DNA of 26,463 nt from Flavobacterium psychrophilum (GCA_945869365.1 CAMBOW010000017.1:1-26463); one strand, 5' to 3'. Positions 16,151 through 25,350 are shown, counted from the first letter of the stretch. The notes: generated by a model from the sequence alone, not told the origin. Made by a program: numbers and translations.

Positions 16151-18859
16151 TTATTGAATAACAATTCGTTTTACAATTTTGTTGGTTCCGTTGGTAATTG
16201 AAACTAAATAAATTCCAGATTGTGCATTATCCAATTGCAAAGTTTCAGCAAAAATACCTTGGTTTGCATACGAATTAGATAGAATTTTTCTTCCGCTTAA
16301 ATCGTGCACTTCAATCGCAATTTTTTCGCTAGATTGGGCCGTAAACGCTACCGTAAAGGAGCCGTTATTTGGATTTGGATACAAGGCAAAGTTCTCAAAT
16401 CCGAATTCTGGCGTGGCCAACAATTGAGTTGACTGTGAACAGATTTCAATAGAAAATGAGTTGATGCTCCCTGAATCGGGACCCGTTACCACGTCTTTAA
16501 ATCCAAATTGCCAGTTGCCTTGTTGGCTAAAACCGCTCAAGGTATTTAAATTGGCGTTTGACGGAGCAAATGTGCCTTGTAACGGACTGGCGCAAGCCAA
16601 AGCAGGACCTTGGCTGTCAAATGTGGCATTCATGTTGGCATTGCCTGTACAGTGTTGGTTGTAATAGGTTAAAATGGTACCTCCTGGACGAATAACAGCC
16701 ATCTGTAAGTTTTGTAAATTAGTATGAGTTGCATTAACCGTAATGTTCACATCGCTAATAATTCCAGTAGTTGGCACATTGATGGCTTTTGTAGTCCATG
16801 TGTTGGTTCCGTTGTTTAAATTGAAGGCAGCTCCTGAGTAATTATAGGTCACGCAATTGGTTACTACTTCATACCCAATATAAAACGCTTTTGATTTTAT
16901 AGCATAATAAATATTAGCCGTTGGCTCGATCATCAAACGACAGGTTAACGAAGCAGGAGTTGCTGGAACTACGATGTCTTCATTTCCGTCATTTGCGGTG
17001 TTAGCAGCCAAGGTATAGGGAAAAGTTGCGCCTCCATCGATAGATAATTTGATGTTTACATTGGCAGAACCAGCCAACGTATTCGCGTTATTCACATCCC
17101 AGGTTATGGTTTTGGTCGCTCCTTGTGCCCATGCTTCTCCTAAGGTGTTTTGAGAAGTTACGGCAAATGGCCCTACCGTAGAACTGGTTGTCACAGTTAT
17201 CGACGTCGTGTTGGTTTGTTGATTCCCGCCTGCATGGTTGTCTCTAGCGGTAAAAGCAAATTTGGAATTTCTTCCGGTTGAATTTACTGATTCCCATTGT
17301 GTTGACAGCACGCCACTTAGTACGCTAGCATACGCTGGCATATATCTGTTTGGCGAAGTACTAGGAGGAAACGATCGGAAATTTGGACCAGTAGCTTTTG
17401 TGGGCGAAGCCACACTGTTTGCGCCTGTTGCCGTTGTTCCTGCGCTGTCAATTGACTCCCAAGTATAGGTCATCGCATCTCCGTCAGGATCAGTAACTAC
17501 TCCTTTTAAAATATAGGGTGTGCTTTTAGGGATGGTAAATACTGTAGTAGGATTTGAGGTATTGGCCGAAGGCACTGGAAAGGTAATTACCGGAATTGCA
17601 TTATCCGTAATCGGTGTGCTAACCGGACAGGTTTTGGTATTTAAATTGGTTTGGATTTGTTTGATATTGGCAAATGTAAAATACGCATCAGAATTATTTT
17701 GCACATCATAACCGGTAATGCCTGCATACCCCATGATCGATGATCCACTACCCGGCTCAACATTTGTTCCGCTTCCTTCTGATTGATGAGAAAAACTATG
17801 GGTTCCACCCAACTGATGGCCCATTTCGTGCACTACGTAATCTATATCAAAAGTATCGCCTGCTGGTATGTTGTTTGAAGGTGAAGTAAACGCGCTTCCT
17901 TTTGATCCATCTTCACAAACACAGCCAATGCAGCCTGCGTTTCCTCCGCCGCCTGAAGCGCCAAATAAATGCCCGATGTCATAATTTGCATCCCCAATCA
18001 CGCTGGTTAAGGTGTTTTGTAATTCGGCGTTCCATGTTCCGCCTGATCCGGTAGCTCCATTTGAATATGGGTCAGATCCTGCATTGGTATATACTACTAA
18101 ATTGTTATTGGCTATGATGTTTAAGTGCAAGGCCAAGTCTTTTTCCATCACGCCATTTACACGGGTCATTGTGGCATTCATTCCGCCCAAAGCTCCGGCT
18201 ACGGTTCCGCCAAAATAAGCACCGTATTCGCCCACACAAGAAAGCGCTAAACGCATGGTTTTGTGAGACAAATTACTTGCTCTATTGACAACAGCTGGGT
18301 TGTTTAAAATCCCTTGCGCTACCACTTGGTCTACCGTGTTACAGGCAAAAGGCAAACGGGGAGTTGTTCTTGATTTGGTATCAAACAACACATAAACCGA
18401 ATGATCTTTGGTATACGGCTCAATGAATTCATTGCCATTATCGGCACGCAAAACCATGGTTTGCACTCCGGTTGGATCAATACTAAAATTAATAGTTGAG
18501 GAGTTGTCTGTAGCGCTGTAGCCAGAATACGAACGAATGTTTGGGTATTGTGCCTGTAGAACAGGGTCAAAATTAGAGTTTTCCCAAACTAAGAATTTTT
18601 CCAATTCACCTGCGGCAGTTGGAAAATAAACTTCGGCTCCTGCTTGACCAGAAAATTTGGCGGGAACGGCAGTTAAAGCTTGTTTAAATTCGGACAAGTT
18701 TAACGTAAATAACACTTGATTTTCAGAATACGAAGTTGTTCTGATAAGCGATTCTGGAGCAAATTGAGCAGTCGAAAGCTTTTTCCAAGCACCAAAATTT
18801 TGAGCGAATAGGTTTGTGAATCCACACAAAATCGCAACGAATAGTAAAGTTTTTTTCAT
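16151..18859 (-). CDS. Secreted M12B (reprolysin-like) metalloprotease with P-domain and T9SS type A signal
   Basis: This is a probable secreted or surface zinc protease of 902 residues. The start at the ATG at 18859 gives a clean signal peptide (MKKTLLFVAILCGFTNLFAQ); the longer frame to 18961 adds an AT-rich, unlikely leader. Residues 21-200 look like a propeptide. The catalytic domain is about 200-410, with the zinc motif HEMGHQLGGTH (344-354; His344, Glu345, His348, His354) and the Met-turn SIMGYAG (Met376). A small Cys cluster GCIGCVC (309-315) precedes the active site. Two beta-sandwich regions follow (about 420-660), then a proprotein-convertase-type P domain (about 669-808). The C-terminal T9SS type A sorting domain (about 821-902) contains ALYPNPNNGSF, DLSGRKI and SGIYLVSI. 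The substrate is unknown. It is divergent from ribF and ends in a terminator. Confidence 0.93.
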   Translation of the reverse strand: MKKTLLFVAILCGFTNLFAQNFGAWKKLSTAQFAPESLIRTTSYSENQVLFTLNLSEFKQALTAVPAKFSGQAGAEVYFPTAAGELEKFLVWENSNFDPVLQAQYPNIRSYSGYSATDNSSTINFSIDPTGVQTMVLRADNGNEFIEPYTKDHSVYVLFDTKSRTTPRLPFACNTVDQVVAQGILNNPAVVNRASNLSHKTMRLALSCVGEYGAYFGGTVAGALGGMNATMTRVNGVMEKDLALHLNIIANNNLVVYTNAGSDPYSNGATGSGGTWNAELQNTLTSVIGDANYDIGHLFGASGGGGNAGCIGCVCEDGSKGSAFTSPSNNIPAGDTFDIDYVVHEMGHQLGGTHSFSHQSEGSGTNVEPGSGSSIMGYAGITGYDVQNNSDAYFTFANIKQIQTNLNTKTCPVSTPITDNAIPVITFPVPSANTSNPTTVFTIPKSTPYILKGVVTDPDGDAMTYTWESIDSAGTTATGANSVASPTKATGPNFRSFPPSTSPNRYMPAYASVLSGVLSTQWESVNSTGRNSKFAFTARDNHAGGNQQTNTTSITVTTSSTVGPFAVTSQNTLGEAWAQGATKTITWDVNNANTLAGSANVNIKLSIDGGATFPYTLAANTANDGNEDIVVPATPASLTCRLMIEPTANIYYAIKSKAFYIGYEVVTNCVTYNYSGAAFNLNNGTNTWTTKAINVPTTGIISDVNITVNATHTNLQNLQMAVIRPGGTILTYYNQHCTGNANMNATFDSQGPALACASPLQGTFAPSNANLNTLSGFSQQGNWQFGFKDVVTGPDSGSINSFSIEICSQSTQLLATPEFGFENFALYPNPNNGSFTVAFTAQSSEKIAIEVHDLSGRKILSNSYANQGIFAETLQLDNAQSGIYLVSITNGTNKIVKRIVIQ

Positions 18860-18998
18860 TTTATAGTTGTATAATAATAGGCAGTAAAAATAGTATATTT
18901 TTTGATTTTTTATTGTTTTGGTTTTGTATTTTAGAAAAATTAGCCTGTTAAAATTTGACATTCATCCTATTTATCGCTGATTTATCATTTTGGATGGT

Positions 18999-19006
18999 TA
19001 AATTTG
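18999..19006 (+). promoter_or_regulatory. Possible -7 promoter box of ribF
   Basis: TAAATTTG matches TAnnTTTG and lies 23 bases before the TTG start of ribF, in the 170-base divergent gap shared with the metalloprotease gene. No TTG stands at the right distance upstream, so only half of the consensus is present. Confidence 0.35.
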
Positions 19007-19029
19007 GCGCAATTTAAAATACAGCTGTT

Positions 19030-19974
19030 TTGACTTTATTTCAGGGGATTGATTTTTATACGGCCAAGGGCAAAACCGTGCTTACCATTGGCACATTTGA
19101 CGGAGTTCACAAAGGGCATCAGCAAATCATTCACCACCTAATTGAAACGGCCAAACAAGAAAATTGCTGCAGCCTTATCCTTACCTTTTTCCCCCATCCC
19201 CGATTGGTCTTACAAGGCGACACCTCTATTCAGTTGCTCAACACGATAGAGGAACGCAAAGCTTTGCTAGACAAAACAGGGGTTGACAATTTAATTGTAC
19301 ATCCGTTTGACGAGGCCTTTTCATCCTTGACCGCCGAGGAATTTATAGAATCAGTGCTGGTCAAAAAGTTGCAGGTGCATCAAATTATTGTGGGACATGA
19401 CCATCGATTTGGCAAAAACCGCACCGCTGACTTTCACGATTTGGTAGCGTATGGGGGGAAATACGACTTTCAAGTCACGCAAATAGCCGCCGAAATGCTC
19501 AACGAAATAAACATCAGCTCGACCAAAATTAGGACAGCTTTACTGCAGGGCGATATAAAATTGGCCAACGGCTATTTGGGACATACCTATCAACTAAATG
19601 GTCAGGTGCAAAAAGGCAATCAATTGGGACGAACCATCGGATTTCCCACAGCCAATTTGGCAGTAGCCGAGGCCTACAAACTCATTCCCAAAAAAGGCGT
19701 GTATTTGGTGCAAAGCCAATTGAATCAAAAACAGGCGTATGGACTCATGAATATTGGTATACGTCCTACTGTAAATGGGGAAACTCAGACCATAGAAATA
19801 TTTTACATAGATTTTGAAGGCGATTTATACGACCAACAGCTGCAAGTTGAATTGCTGGATTTTATTCGAGACGAACAAAAATTTGAATCGCTTGACGCCT
19901 TAAAAAATCAGCTTGAAAAAGACAAAGAATGGGCGGTTCAAGCAATTGCTTCGCGACAAGAATTGGCCAAATAA
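19030..19974 (+). CDS. ribF: Bifunctional riboflavin kinase / FMN adenylyltransferase (TTG start)
   Basis: This enzyme makes FMN from riboflavin and then FAD from FMN in the cytoplasm. It has 314 residues, the usual RibF length. The N-terminal FAD synthetase domain has the nucleotidyltransferase motif GTFDGVHKGH (21-30), VGHDHRFGKNR and ISSTKIRTALLQGD. The C-terminal riboflavin kinase domain has GRTIGFPTANL and LMNIGIRPTVNG. An in-frame TAA at 19015 and no ATG between it and the first motif leave the TTG at 19030 as the likely start. The resulting N-terminus, (M)TLFQGIDFYTA, places the first motif where the family expects it. bioB follows on the same strand with a 54-base gap, so the two vitamin/cofactor genes may share a transcript. 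NuoF of this window needs FMN, but there is no operon link. Confidence 0.95.
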   Translation: MTLFQGIDFYTAKGKTVLTIGTFDGVHKGHQQIIHHLIETAKQENCCSLILTFFPHPRLVLQGDTSIQLLNTIEERKALLDKTGVDNLIVHPFDEAFSSLTAEEFIESVLVKKLQVHQIIVGHDHRFGKNRTADFHDLVAYGGKYDFQVTQIAAEMLNEINISSTKIRTALLQGDIKLANGYLGHTYQLNGQVQKGNQLGRTIGFPTANLAVAEAYKLIPKKGVYLVQSQLNQKQAYGLMNIGIRPTVNGETQTIEIFYIDFEGDLYDQQLQVELLDFIRDEQKFESLDALKNQLEKDKEWAVQAIASRQELAK

Positions 19975-19999
19975 ACTTTTTACTTCTTGACTAATTTGC

Positions 20000-20007
20000 T
20001 ACTTTTG
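20000..20007 (+). promoter_or_regulatory. Possible -7 promoter box of bioB
   Basis: TACTTTTG matches TAnnTTTG and lies 21 bases before the bioB ATG, in the 54-base ribF/bioB gap. No TTG is found 17-23 bases upstream. It may give bioB transcription independent of ribF. Confidence 0.3.
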
Positions 20008-20028
20008 ACACATTCAAAACAAAACGGT

Positions 20029-21111
20029 ATGCAGCCCACCAAACACAATTGGACCAAAGAAGAAATTATTGCCATCTACAACAAACCCGTAATGGATTTA
20101 CTTTATGAAGCAGCCAGCATTCATCGAGTAAATCACGATCCAAATGTAGTGCAAGTCTCTACCCTTTTATCCATAAAAACAGGTGGTTGCCCCGAAGATT
20201 GTGGCTATTGCCCGCAAGCGGCTCGGTACCACACCAAGGTGGAAGGCAATGATTTGATGTCGGTGCAACAAGTAAAAGCACAGGCGCTGCGTGCCAAATC
20301 GAGCGGATCTTCTCGCGTATGCATGGGAGCAGCATGGCGAAATGTAAAAGACGGTCCCGAATTTGACCAAGTGTTAGAAATGGTGCGCACCATCAATAAA
20401 TTGGACATGGAAGTGTGCTGTACCTTGGGTATGCTCACCGAAAACCAAGCCAAACGACTAGCCGAAGCTGGACTTTATGCCTACAACCACAACTTGGATA
20501 CCTCAGAAGAATATTATAAAGAAGTGATTTCTACCCGCGGTTTTAAAGACCGTTTGCAAACCATAGACAATGTGCGCAAAACAAATGTTACAGTATGTAG
20601 CGGCGGAATTATTGGAATGGGAGAAACCATCGAAGATCGCGCGGGCATGTTGGTGGCCCTTTCTACCTTAAACCCACAACCCGAATCGGTGCCTATTAAT
20701 GCATTGGTAGCCGTAGAAGGCACACCCATGGAAGACGAAAAACCTGTAGAAATCTGGGAAATGATTCGCATGGTAGCCACCACAAGAATTGTAATGCCCG
20801 AAACGCAGGTGCGCTTGTCGGCTGGAAGAACCAATATGAATCGGGAAGGTCAAGCCTTATGTTTCTTTGCGGGAGCTAATTCTATTTTTGCCGGTGACAA
20901 ATTACTCACTACGCCAAATCCTGATGTGAACGAAGACATGAAAATGTTTGAACTTTTGGGCTTGGTTCCGCAGAAACCTTTTATAAGAGTGATTCAACCA
21001 CAAACCGTTGAGGCAGAAGATTCACAATACCAGCCTTTGGGAGAGAAACCAAAATGGTCAAGACCTGGCCATGTGATTGAGCGCAACCTAGAAGCATCCG
21101 GGAAAAAATAA
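20029..21111 (+). CDS. bioB: Biotin synthase (radical SAM)
   Basis: This enzyme inserts sulfur into dethiobiotin to form biotin, using a radical-SAM [4Fe-4S] and an auxiliary [2Fe-2S] cluster. The ATG at 20029 gives 360 residues; the frame extends to a TTG at 19987 but that adds a non-homologous leader. The radical SAM motif is CPEDCGYC (Cys54, 58, 61). Auxiliary cluster ligands are likely Cys98 (VCMGAAWR), Cys130 or 131, Cys190 (TVCSGGIIGMGE) and Arg262 (VRLSAGR). YNHNLDTSEEYY (152-163) is a BioB signature. No other bio genes are in the window. Its TAA is directly followed by the last base of the converging T9SS gene's stop, with no base between, so no separate terminator can lie between them. 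Confidence 0.98.
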   Translation: MQPTKHNWTKEEIIAIYNKPVMDLLYEAASIHRVNHDPNVVQVSTLLSIKTGGCPEDCGYCPQAARYHTKVEGNDLMSVQQVKAQALRAKSSGSSRVCMGAAWRNVKDGPEFDQVLEMVRTINKLDMEVCCTLGMLTENQAKRLAEAGLYAYNHNLDTSEEYYKEVISTRGFKDRLQTIDNVRKTNVTVCSGGIIGMGETIEDRAGMLVALSTLNPQPESVPINALVAVEGTPMEDEKPVEIWEMIRMVATTRIVMPETQVRLSAGRTNMNREGQALCFFAGANSIFAGDKLLTTPNPDVNEDMKMFELLGLVPQKPFIRVIQPQTVEAEDSQYQPLGEKPKWSRPGHVIERNLEASGKK

Positions 21112-24100
21112 TTATAGACTTACTTTTACCGCACTAGAATTTCCGTCTTGCAACTCCGTTTTTACCAACACCACTTGCGAAGGAATAGCTAATGGGATTA
21201 AACAACGGGTAGAATTTCCTAACTGGCTAGACAATAATCGTCCTAGCAAATCATAAATTGCAACACTCTTTATTGAAGATTCCGTGCTTTGAACGGCAAT
21301 TCCTTCTGTTGTTTTTTGAGCAATTATGGTTGAATTGGTTCTGGTTTCATTTTTGGCATACACCCCTATATAAGGAATAAAGCGCAAAACAAATCGTGAA
21401 CTAAATTCCCCTACAGCACTATAAAATGTATAATTCCCTTGGTTTAAATTATGGGTGGTATGCAATAAGGTGTCTTCCAAATAAATGGAATGCTGAGTGA
21501 ACAAGCCTTCTTTTCTGTCGATAGCAATGCTAAAATTGCCTGATACGGCTGCTTTATATCCTATAGTAAAGTGATCTTGGGAAGAAAATGGAAAGCCGTT
21601 GGTTTGAATAGCCAACTGTTTTGTGCCATTTGCTGTATAGAAATTGACAAAGTTATTTCCGTTCAGCACTTCCCCGTCAAAACCACGATCATACCCATTT
21701 GTCGCTTGGGCATGATACCCCACCATAAGTTGCTTGAATGCGCCTTGGGCATTGGTAAGATTTAACCAGATTCTATCAGAAGCGGGGGCTATATAGGCAG
21801 ATGGAGTTGCCGTTTCTTGACGAAAAAACTCATTGTTGTTGGTGGCTAATCGCATGTTGTTGTAAAAACTCACATTGCCATTGGTCAATCCTTTGATGAA
21901 AAAGCTTTGCCCCGACGCAATTTTTCCAGTCGGAATTTGAGTATTCAACCCTGGGCTGGTTGAGGCCGATGTGCCCACTGTTCCCGAATAATTATAAACT
22001 GCATAATCATTGGAGGAATACACATTATTGGCGAGTGCCGTATTGTGCGTCCACAAATAAATGGTGCCCTCTACCACACTGGCATTTTCTGGAAAAGACA
22101 AAAACGCATTGGCACTCAATGCAGAGGGATAAGGATTGCCAATTAAATTTAAATTACTTGCGCCCAAAGCGATCGGGGTTTGAATAAATCCGTTATTGGG
22201 TACTCCGTTAAATTCGCCGGTATCAAAAACAGCGGGATTAACAATATCAAAAGTTTGCGGCGCACGTATAATGTAGCCTTTTCCGATGGACATGGTAGAG
22301 CTGTTGGGAATATTTGCCCAATTTCCAATCACCGGATCAAAGAGAAAAAATTTGTCTGACAAGGTTAAGGGCGAAAAAGAAAACAGTGATTGACCTGCTA
22401 CTGGTGAAGACCAATAGGTAAAATCATATCTGCGCATTGGCGTGCTAAATCGCTTGATTTTAGCTGCACCTGTATTGATTGCAAAATCATTTTTTTGTAT
22501 TAGTACGCCTGAATTGTCTACTTGAAAAACGCCTTTGTTGTCTACGTCACTTTCTATGCTAAAGGTGGTGTTTGGACTAACAACCACGGTTTTTCCTGCA
22601 TTGATTTGACATTTGCATGCCGACACATTGCCGTTGGTAGCCGAGCTATAATTGCCATTAAAAATGGCTTTGGTATTGCTTGCCGGAACTCCATTGCTCC
22701 AGGCTATTCCGTTCCAAGTGGTGGCCACTTCTCTTCGACCATATAAAAAGATGTTGTCAAGCGCCCAAATTTCATTGACATTGGAACTCAAGGTGATTTT
22801 AATTTTTAAAGTTGCCGATTTGGGCAATTTGCCTAAAGTAATCGAAGAATAACCAGTGTTTGTGAGGTAACCGGCGGCGCCAGGATTGAAGTTGTTGGAA
22901 ATTCCGTCGCCGTCATAGTTTTGATTTACGATTCCTGTTCCTGAAACAAACGACCATTTGGCATTGGTATTTCCCTGAACTAACAACTCATTAGAATAGG
23001 TAGTTCCGCCATTTGTGCTCACCGCTACAATCATACGGTCAAGCGCATCAAGGCCCTCGGTAGCAATACCTGCTATTGCAGCCAATCTAAAATTCAATTG
23101 CAAATCAGCATAGGCCGAAGCATCTATAGTTGCAAAGGTAACCACTACGGTACTGTTGCTCACTTGCAAGCTTTTGGCGTCTATAAATCTATTGGACATA
23201 ATCACCCCATTGTCTGCCGCAGCGCCATAACCAACTCCCGCTGCTACAGTTATCGCACCCGTATTGGTATAGGTCCATGCTGGGCCTGGGGTGAGTGGTA
23301 TTTCAAAATTTTGCATCGCCACAATTTCGGTTGGTCCTAAATTACAAGGCATATAATCTACCCCATAACCAGTCACAGCAAAGGTGTACGGGTTTTCATT
23401 AGTATCATTATTTACGATTGATACAACCGCATTACGTTGTCCGGTAGCCTCCGGATCAAAACGAATAACAAATGTAGTGGTAGCGCCAATTGCCACCGAA
23501 GCAGCTGGCGGAGTAACTACACTAAAATCGGCCGCTTGTATTCCAGTAATAGTAATCGCCCCTATGTTTAAGGCCAAAGTGCCGGTATTGGAGATGGTAT
23601 ACGTGCGATCTAATGTACCGGTTGCTACGTTCAGATAATCATAAAAAGTATGATTAAATGCCGAGGTAGTAGTGGCACCACTGATAATGACTTGGGTGTT
23701 TCCTGTGATATCAATTTCTGGCAATAAACCAGTTCCTTGAACCAAAAAAGTAAACGGGCCTTCGTCGGGATCGTTATTGGGAATGGTCACCAACGCCGAA
23801 CGAATTCCGCCGCCGGTTGGTGTAAATTGTATGGTGAAATTCTTGGTGTATCCAGGCAATAAGATATTGCCAACTGGCGGGGTAACCACCGAGAAATCTC
23901 CCGGATTAGTTCCGCTTAAAAACACATACGGAATTGCACCAGATAGTAATACAGGGGCGTTTTGCGGACAATCATTTCGAATGATAAAGTTTTTGGTAAC
24001 ACTTGTCCCCACTGCTGTGGAGCCAAAAAGCGTATTGTTTATGGTAGTTGGCACCAAGCTGCCGCTGGTTACTATGCTCAATCCACCACCAATTGGTCCG

Positions 24101-25290
24101 CCATTAATTCGAATGTCGGGAACGGGTATAATACCATACCCTTGAATGTCTAACCAATACGGATTTTCATCCGAATCATTGCTGAAAATATTAATTCTAG
24201 CAGTATGCAATCCTTGAAAGCTTGGGTCAAACGAAATGGTTAAAGACAAAGAACTGATGGTTGCGCTGGCAGCCGGGACATTGCCTATGGGGACAATGCC
24301 TAATATGGTAAAATTGGCGGCATTGACTCCCGTAACGGTAACGTTAGTAATGCTTAAAGGCAATGCGCCTAAATTTTGTATAAAATAAGTAATCGATTGA
24401 ACCGTATTTAAGGTAGAAATTGGCGCGATTATCGGGGCATAGTCGGTGCCTTCACCTACCGTAGGGGTAGTATCGCCCGAGAACACGTTACTGCCATAGG
24501 CCGTAATGTTTATTTCTGGCACTGGAGTCCCGTAGGCGGCGGTAATGTTGATGTCGTCTAAACCAAATTCATCACTATTGCTAGTCCCCGAAATGATTTC
24601 AGGCGTCCAACGAATGTAGTAGAATGCTCCTGGAGCTAAATTTAAACTCCCGATTATTATTACTCTAGACGGAGCAAGTGTCTCAACATGTACCCACTGA
24701 AATTCATCAGGAACATCGGGAGAAACATAATTTAAGGCAGGTTCGTTGGTAAATAGGATGTTATTTGCAGAGTGAGAAAAGGTCAATGATGAGGAATTAA
24801 TCTCATCATTTCGGACAAATAAATCATAGGATATAGTTAATTGGCTAATGTTGGAGGTACCGTTGTTCTTAATTTTTAAGGTGATCGTTCCCGGATCAAA
24901 ATCGGAAAGACCCGGCTGAATGAGCAAAGCGGGATTTAAATCAGAACTCGGCGTGTCGGTATAGGCATAAATTCCAGGTGTAATTACGGCTGTTGGGGAG
25001 GGTCCTCGTGCAAAATCATCCAAGGTTTGTGTGCCGCCAAACAATAAATTTCCATAACTCCAACCTTTTACTTCCCAGGCATTAGAATTTAGTCGCCCGG
25101 GTAAAACCGGATTGGGCTGAAACCCTGCTGCAGTAAATGCTGTACTTGGGGCAGTTCCAACGGTGGGTTGCATGGTGTTTGAAAAATCAATCAGAGCAGA
25201 CGGGGCAGTATTACTTACCAACACTTGAGATTGAATCTCAGTGGTTCCAAAAAGGAAAAACGAAAAAAGAAGTAAATAATTAATTCTCAT
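21112..25290 (-). CDS. Large secreted choice-of-anchor-D repeat protein with T9SS sorting signal (type C-like)
   Basis: This is a 1392-residue probable cell-surface or secreted protein of unknown function. A signal peptide (about 1-22, MRINYLLLFSFFLFGTTEIQ) is followed by a beta-sandwich domain (about 23-255, ending FGLDDINIT). Three tandem choice-of-anchor-D/HYDIN-like Ig-type repeats follow at about 258-386, 390-521 and 524-643. They open with PEINITAYG, PDIRINGGP and PEIDITGN and close with ENPYWLDIQGYG, EGPFTFLVQGTG and ENPYTFAVTGYG. A second beta-sandwich lies at about 656-850. A long C-terminal module with WSSPVAGQ, LNLIGNPYPSAL and WLNLTNAQGAFKQ ends in a sorting domain at about 1310-1392 containing VAIYDLLGRLLSSQ. 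No enzyme motif is seen. The start at 25290 is fixed by the signal peptide. The C-terminal 340 residues are clearly paralogous to the next gene upstream. Adhesion or matrix roles are only guesses. Confidence 0.9.
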   Translation of the reverse strand: MRINYLLLFSFFLFGTTEIQSQVLVSNTAPSALIDFSNTMQPTVGTAPSTAFTAAGFQPNPVLPGRLNSNAWEVKGWSYGNLLFGGTQTLDDFARGPSPTAVITPGIYAYTDTPSSDLNPALLIQPGLSDFDPGTITLKIKNNGTSNISQLTISYDLFVRNDEINSSSLTFSHSANNILFTNEPALNYVSPDVPDEFQWVHVETLAPSRVIIIGSLNLAPGAFYYIRWTPEIISGTSNSDEFGLDDINITAAYGTPVPEINITAYGSNVFSGDTTPTVGEGTDYAPIIAPISTLNTVQSITYFIQNLGALPLSITNVTVTGVNAANFTILGIVPIGNVPAASATISSLSLTISFDPSFQGLHTARINIFSNDSDENPYWLDIQGYGIIPVPDIRINGGPIGGGLSIVTSGSLVPTTINNTLFGSTAVGTSVTKNFIIRNDCPQNAPVLLSGAIPYVFLSGTNPGDFSVVTPPVGNILLPGYTKNFTIQFTPTGGGIRSALVTIPNNDPDEGPFTFLVQGTGLLPEIDITGNTQVIISGATTTSAFNHTFYDYLNVATGTLDRTYTISNTGTLALNIGAITITGIQAADFSVVTPPAASVAIGATTTFVIRFDPEATGQRNAVVSIVNNDTNENPYTFAVTGYGVDYMPCNLGPTEIVAMQNFEIPLTPGPAWTYTNTGAITVAAGVGYGAAADNGVIMSNRFIDAKSLQVSNSTVVVTFATIDASAYADLQLNFRLAAIAGIATEGLDALDRMIVAVSTNGGTTYSNELLVQGNTNAKWSFVSGTGIVNQNYDGDGISNNFNPGAAGYLTNTGYSSITLGKLPKSATLKIKITLSSNVNEIWALDNIFLYGRREVATTWNGIAWSNGVPASNTKAIFNGNYSSATNGNVSACKCQINAGKTVVVSPNTTFSIESDVDNKGVFQVDNSGVLIQKNDFAINTGAAKIKRFSTPMRRYDFTYWSSPVAGQSLFSFSPLTLSDKFFLFDPVIGNWANIPNSSTMSIGKGYIIRAPQTFDIVNPAVFDTGEFNGVPNNGFIQTPIALGASNLNLIGNPYPSALSANAFLSFPENASVVEGTIYLWTHNTALANNVYSSNDYAVYNYSGTVGTSASTSPGLNTQIPTGKIASGQSFFIKGLTNGNVSFYNNMRLATNNNEFFRQETATPSAYIAPASDRIWLNLTNAQGAFKQLMVGYHAQATNGYDRGFDGEVLNGNNFVNFYTANGTKQLAIQTNGFPFSSQDHFTIGYKAAVSGNFSIAIDRKEGLFTQHSIYLEDTLLHTTHNLNQGNYTFYSAVGEFSSRFVLRFIPYIGVYAKNETRTNSTIIAQKTTEGIAVQSTESSIKSVAIYDLLGRLLSSQLGNSTRCLIPLAIPSQVVLVKTELQDGNSSAVKVSL

Positions 25291-25320
25291 TTGTAGTAAG
25301 TTGTTGTGCGCTCTGTTGCC

Positions 25321-25341
25321 TTAGACATGAGTTGTGTCTAA
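25321..25341. repeat. Inverted repeat at the predicted transcription start of the large T9SS gene
   Basis: TTAGACA (25321-25327) and TGTCTAA (25335-25341) are perfect inverted 7-mers with a 7-base spacer. They lie immediately downstream of the -7-like box at 25343-25350, so they span the expected start site. The repeat could be an operator or a 5'-leader stem-loop, or may arise by chance. Confidence 0.5.
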
Positions 25342-25342
25342 A

Positions 25343-25350
25343 CAAACATA
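25343..25350 (-). promoter_or_regulatory. Possible -7 promoter box of the large T9SS gene
   Basis: TATGTTTG on the minus strand fits TAnnTTTG, 52 bases before the ATG at 25290 and within the 150-base gap between the two T9SS genes. The nearest suitable TTG (25379-25377) is 26 bases upstream, slightly beyond the usual spacing. Confidence 0.4.

Noticed and set aside
18860..18961. N-terminal extension of the metalloprotease up to 18961
   Set aside because: It would place 34 AT-rich, Lys/Tyr-rich residues before a perfect signal peptide and would use the divergent promoter region; the ATG at 18859 is far more likely.
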